Shown here: in pieces, positions 4,999-5,835 of the stretch
Layout of the letters: each line of letters starts with the position of its first letter
Numbering within the stretch: position 1 is the first letter of the stretch
Origin: Deltaproteobacteria bacterium
GTDB lineage: Bacteria > Desulfobacterota > Desulfarculia > Adiutricales > Adiutricaceae
DNA: 5,835 bases
Direction: 5' to 3'
Assembly: GCA_031277995.1 (NCBI GenBank)
Contig: JAITLH010000128.1
Location: forward strand, 1-5,835
Program-made: the position numbers and the translations under genes
Notes under the pieces: model-generated
Databases searched by the model: none
What the model was told of the DNA's origin: nothing
Seen by the model: only the letters and a program-made list of their open reading frames with translations

Positions 4999-5021
4999 CC
5001 TAAACCAGGCCTTGGTTTAGG
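4999..5021. repeat. 9-bp hairpin spanning the ureD stop codon
   Basis: The perfect arms cctaaacca (4999-5007) and tggtttagg (5013-5021) have a 5-base loop. The ureD stop codon (5017-5019) lies inside one arm. It is separated by two bases from the larger inverted repeat at 4951-4996, so the ureD mRNA would end in two tandem hairpins. Confidence 0.8.
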
Positions 5022-5835
5022 TTGCCCAGACGTGGGGCGGCAGGGGCTCAAGGCCCAGTAACCTTGGCCTTATAATTGACCAGACCCGAAACCTAAAGGC
5101 CTCGGCCTCTTGGAGGGACGCTGTTAGGGCCCGGGCCAGAAAAAGCCCATGGCGAGACGTAGCGGAAAAAACCGGCGAGCCCGATTGGGCCAAAGCGTAA
5201 GGCCCGGGGCCAAAGTCTTCAAAGCTTTGGAGGGTTTTTAGGGAGTCGGTTAGGGCCTGGGCGTCCCCGGCCCGATTGGGGCGGCCCACGGCCCAAAAAA
5301 GGGCCATGACCGGGCGTCCCATAAGGCCCAAGGGGCTTAACAAAAGCTCGTCGTCGCCTTGGAGGTTAACCAACTCGTGAAAGAGAAGTTTGGGGCCCCT
5401 AAATATCTGGGTAAGCTGCCTAAAGGCGCCCTTGGAAAAACTTTCACCCGAGGCCCCGCGGCCCAAGGCCACGAAATCGCAACCCAGCGCCCTGGCCCCC
5501 AAAGCCACGTCAAAGGCTTGCCCCAAACTGGCCCGGGCCCCGTCAAAGGCGATGGTCCCCTGGGGAAACCACTCCAAGACCGATCCGTCATCTACCTCAA
5601 CGCGGGTTTTTATGGCCTGGACCGACAGCTCGTCCCTGGCCCGGTAAATCTTCGCGGCCGCCGGGGTGGTAACCACGGCCCGGGCCCCCTCGGTTAGCCT
5701 CAAATCGTGCTCCAAAAGATCCCCGGAAACCAAGCCGCCCGGCGGGTGAAGAAGATACAGATGGCAAGTTTCAACTTCCCCGGGGGCTGGTTTTTCCGGA
5801 TAAAAAAGCTTTTGAACCCTAAGGGGCCCCTCGAA
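5017..5835 (-). CDS. ureD: Urease accessory protein UreD (UreH), 5' end beyond the window
   Basis: The visible 272 codons are open to the window edge, so perhaps 15-30 N-terminal residues are missing. UreD is the beta-helical scaffold that binds apo-urease and, with UreF and UreG, passes nickel to the active site. Visible motifs, counted from the edge, are GPLRVQKLFYPE (3-14), CHLYLLHPPGGLVSGD (24-39), VTTPAAAKIYRA (55-66) and LEWFPQGTIAFDGARA (87-102). LGRGASGESF follows, and the sequence closes on RPRLLGLEPLPPHVWAT. These are the standard order and spacing for the family. A TTG at 5733 could be mistaken for a start, but similarity clearly continues upstream. The stop is buried in a hairpin, and ureA follows 205 bases later. 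Confidence 0.96.
   Translation of the reverse strand, partial: FEGPLRVQKLFYPEKPAPGEVETCHLYLLHPPGGLVSGDLLEHDLRLTEGARAVVTTPAAAKIYRARDELSVQAIKTRVEVDDGSVLEWFPQGTIAFDGARASLGQAFDVALGARALGCDFVALGRGASGESFSKGAFRQLTQIFRGPKLLFHELVNLQGDDELLLSPLGLMGRPVMALFWAVGRPNRAGDAQALTDSLKTLQSFEDFGPGPYALAQSGSPVFSATSRHGLFLARALTASLQEAEAFRFRVWSIIRPRLLGLEPLPPHVWAT

Noticed and set aside
4886..5208. Shared word ttgggccaaagcg at 4886-4898 and 5185-5197 as a dispersed repeat
   Set aside because: One copy is inside conserved ureD coding sequence, and the word is made of the locally over-common GGCC/CCAAA pieces, so chance is a sufficient explanation.
5731..5733. TTG as the start of ureD
   Set aside because: UreD similarity (GPLRVQKLFYP and CHLYLLHPPGG) continues in frame upstream to the window edge, so the gene is simply cut by the window.

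Overview
The window holds a bacterial urease locus, read entirely on the minus strand. In transcription order it is ureD (5' end cut by the right window edge), ureA, ureB, ureC, ureF and ureG, followed by the first 55 codons of an ammonium transporter (amt) that runs off the left edge. All three structural subunits are separate genes, which is the usual bacterial arrangement. The active-site residues of UreC and the GTPase motifs of UreG are intact, so the enzyme looks functional. The sequence is GC-rich with many GGCC words and long G, C, A and T runs. No gene here fixes the taxon. A Gram-negative or other environmental or host-associated bacterium is plausible, but that is inference only.

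Layout from high to low coordinates: ureD (5017 to the edge); a 205-base spacer with a 15-bp inverted repeat, a hairpin over the ureD stop and a terminator-like hairpin before ureA; ureA (4509-4811); 61 bases; ureB (4127-4447); a 333-base spacer with no recognisable gene, which carries G runs spaced 10 bases apart; ureC (2078-3793); a GC-rich double hairpin and an in-frame 15-bp tandem repeat at the start of ureF (stop at 1257); a 215-base hairpin-rich spacer; ureG (346-1041); a tandem 72/73-base repeat with terminator-like hairpins; and amt (start at 167).

How the genes work together: UreA, UreB and UreC form the nickel enzyme that hydrolyses urea to ammonia and carbamate. UreD, UreF and UreG form the maturation complex that carbamylates the active-site lysine and inserts nickel using GTP. 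Amt would handle ammonium across the membrane. The usual nickel metallochaperone gene ureE is absent from its common place between ureC and ureF.

No new protein system is visible. What is unusual lies between the genes and in the ureF 5' end: wide, structured, repeat-bearing spacers in an operon that is normally compact.
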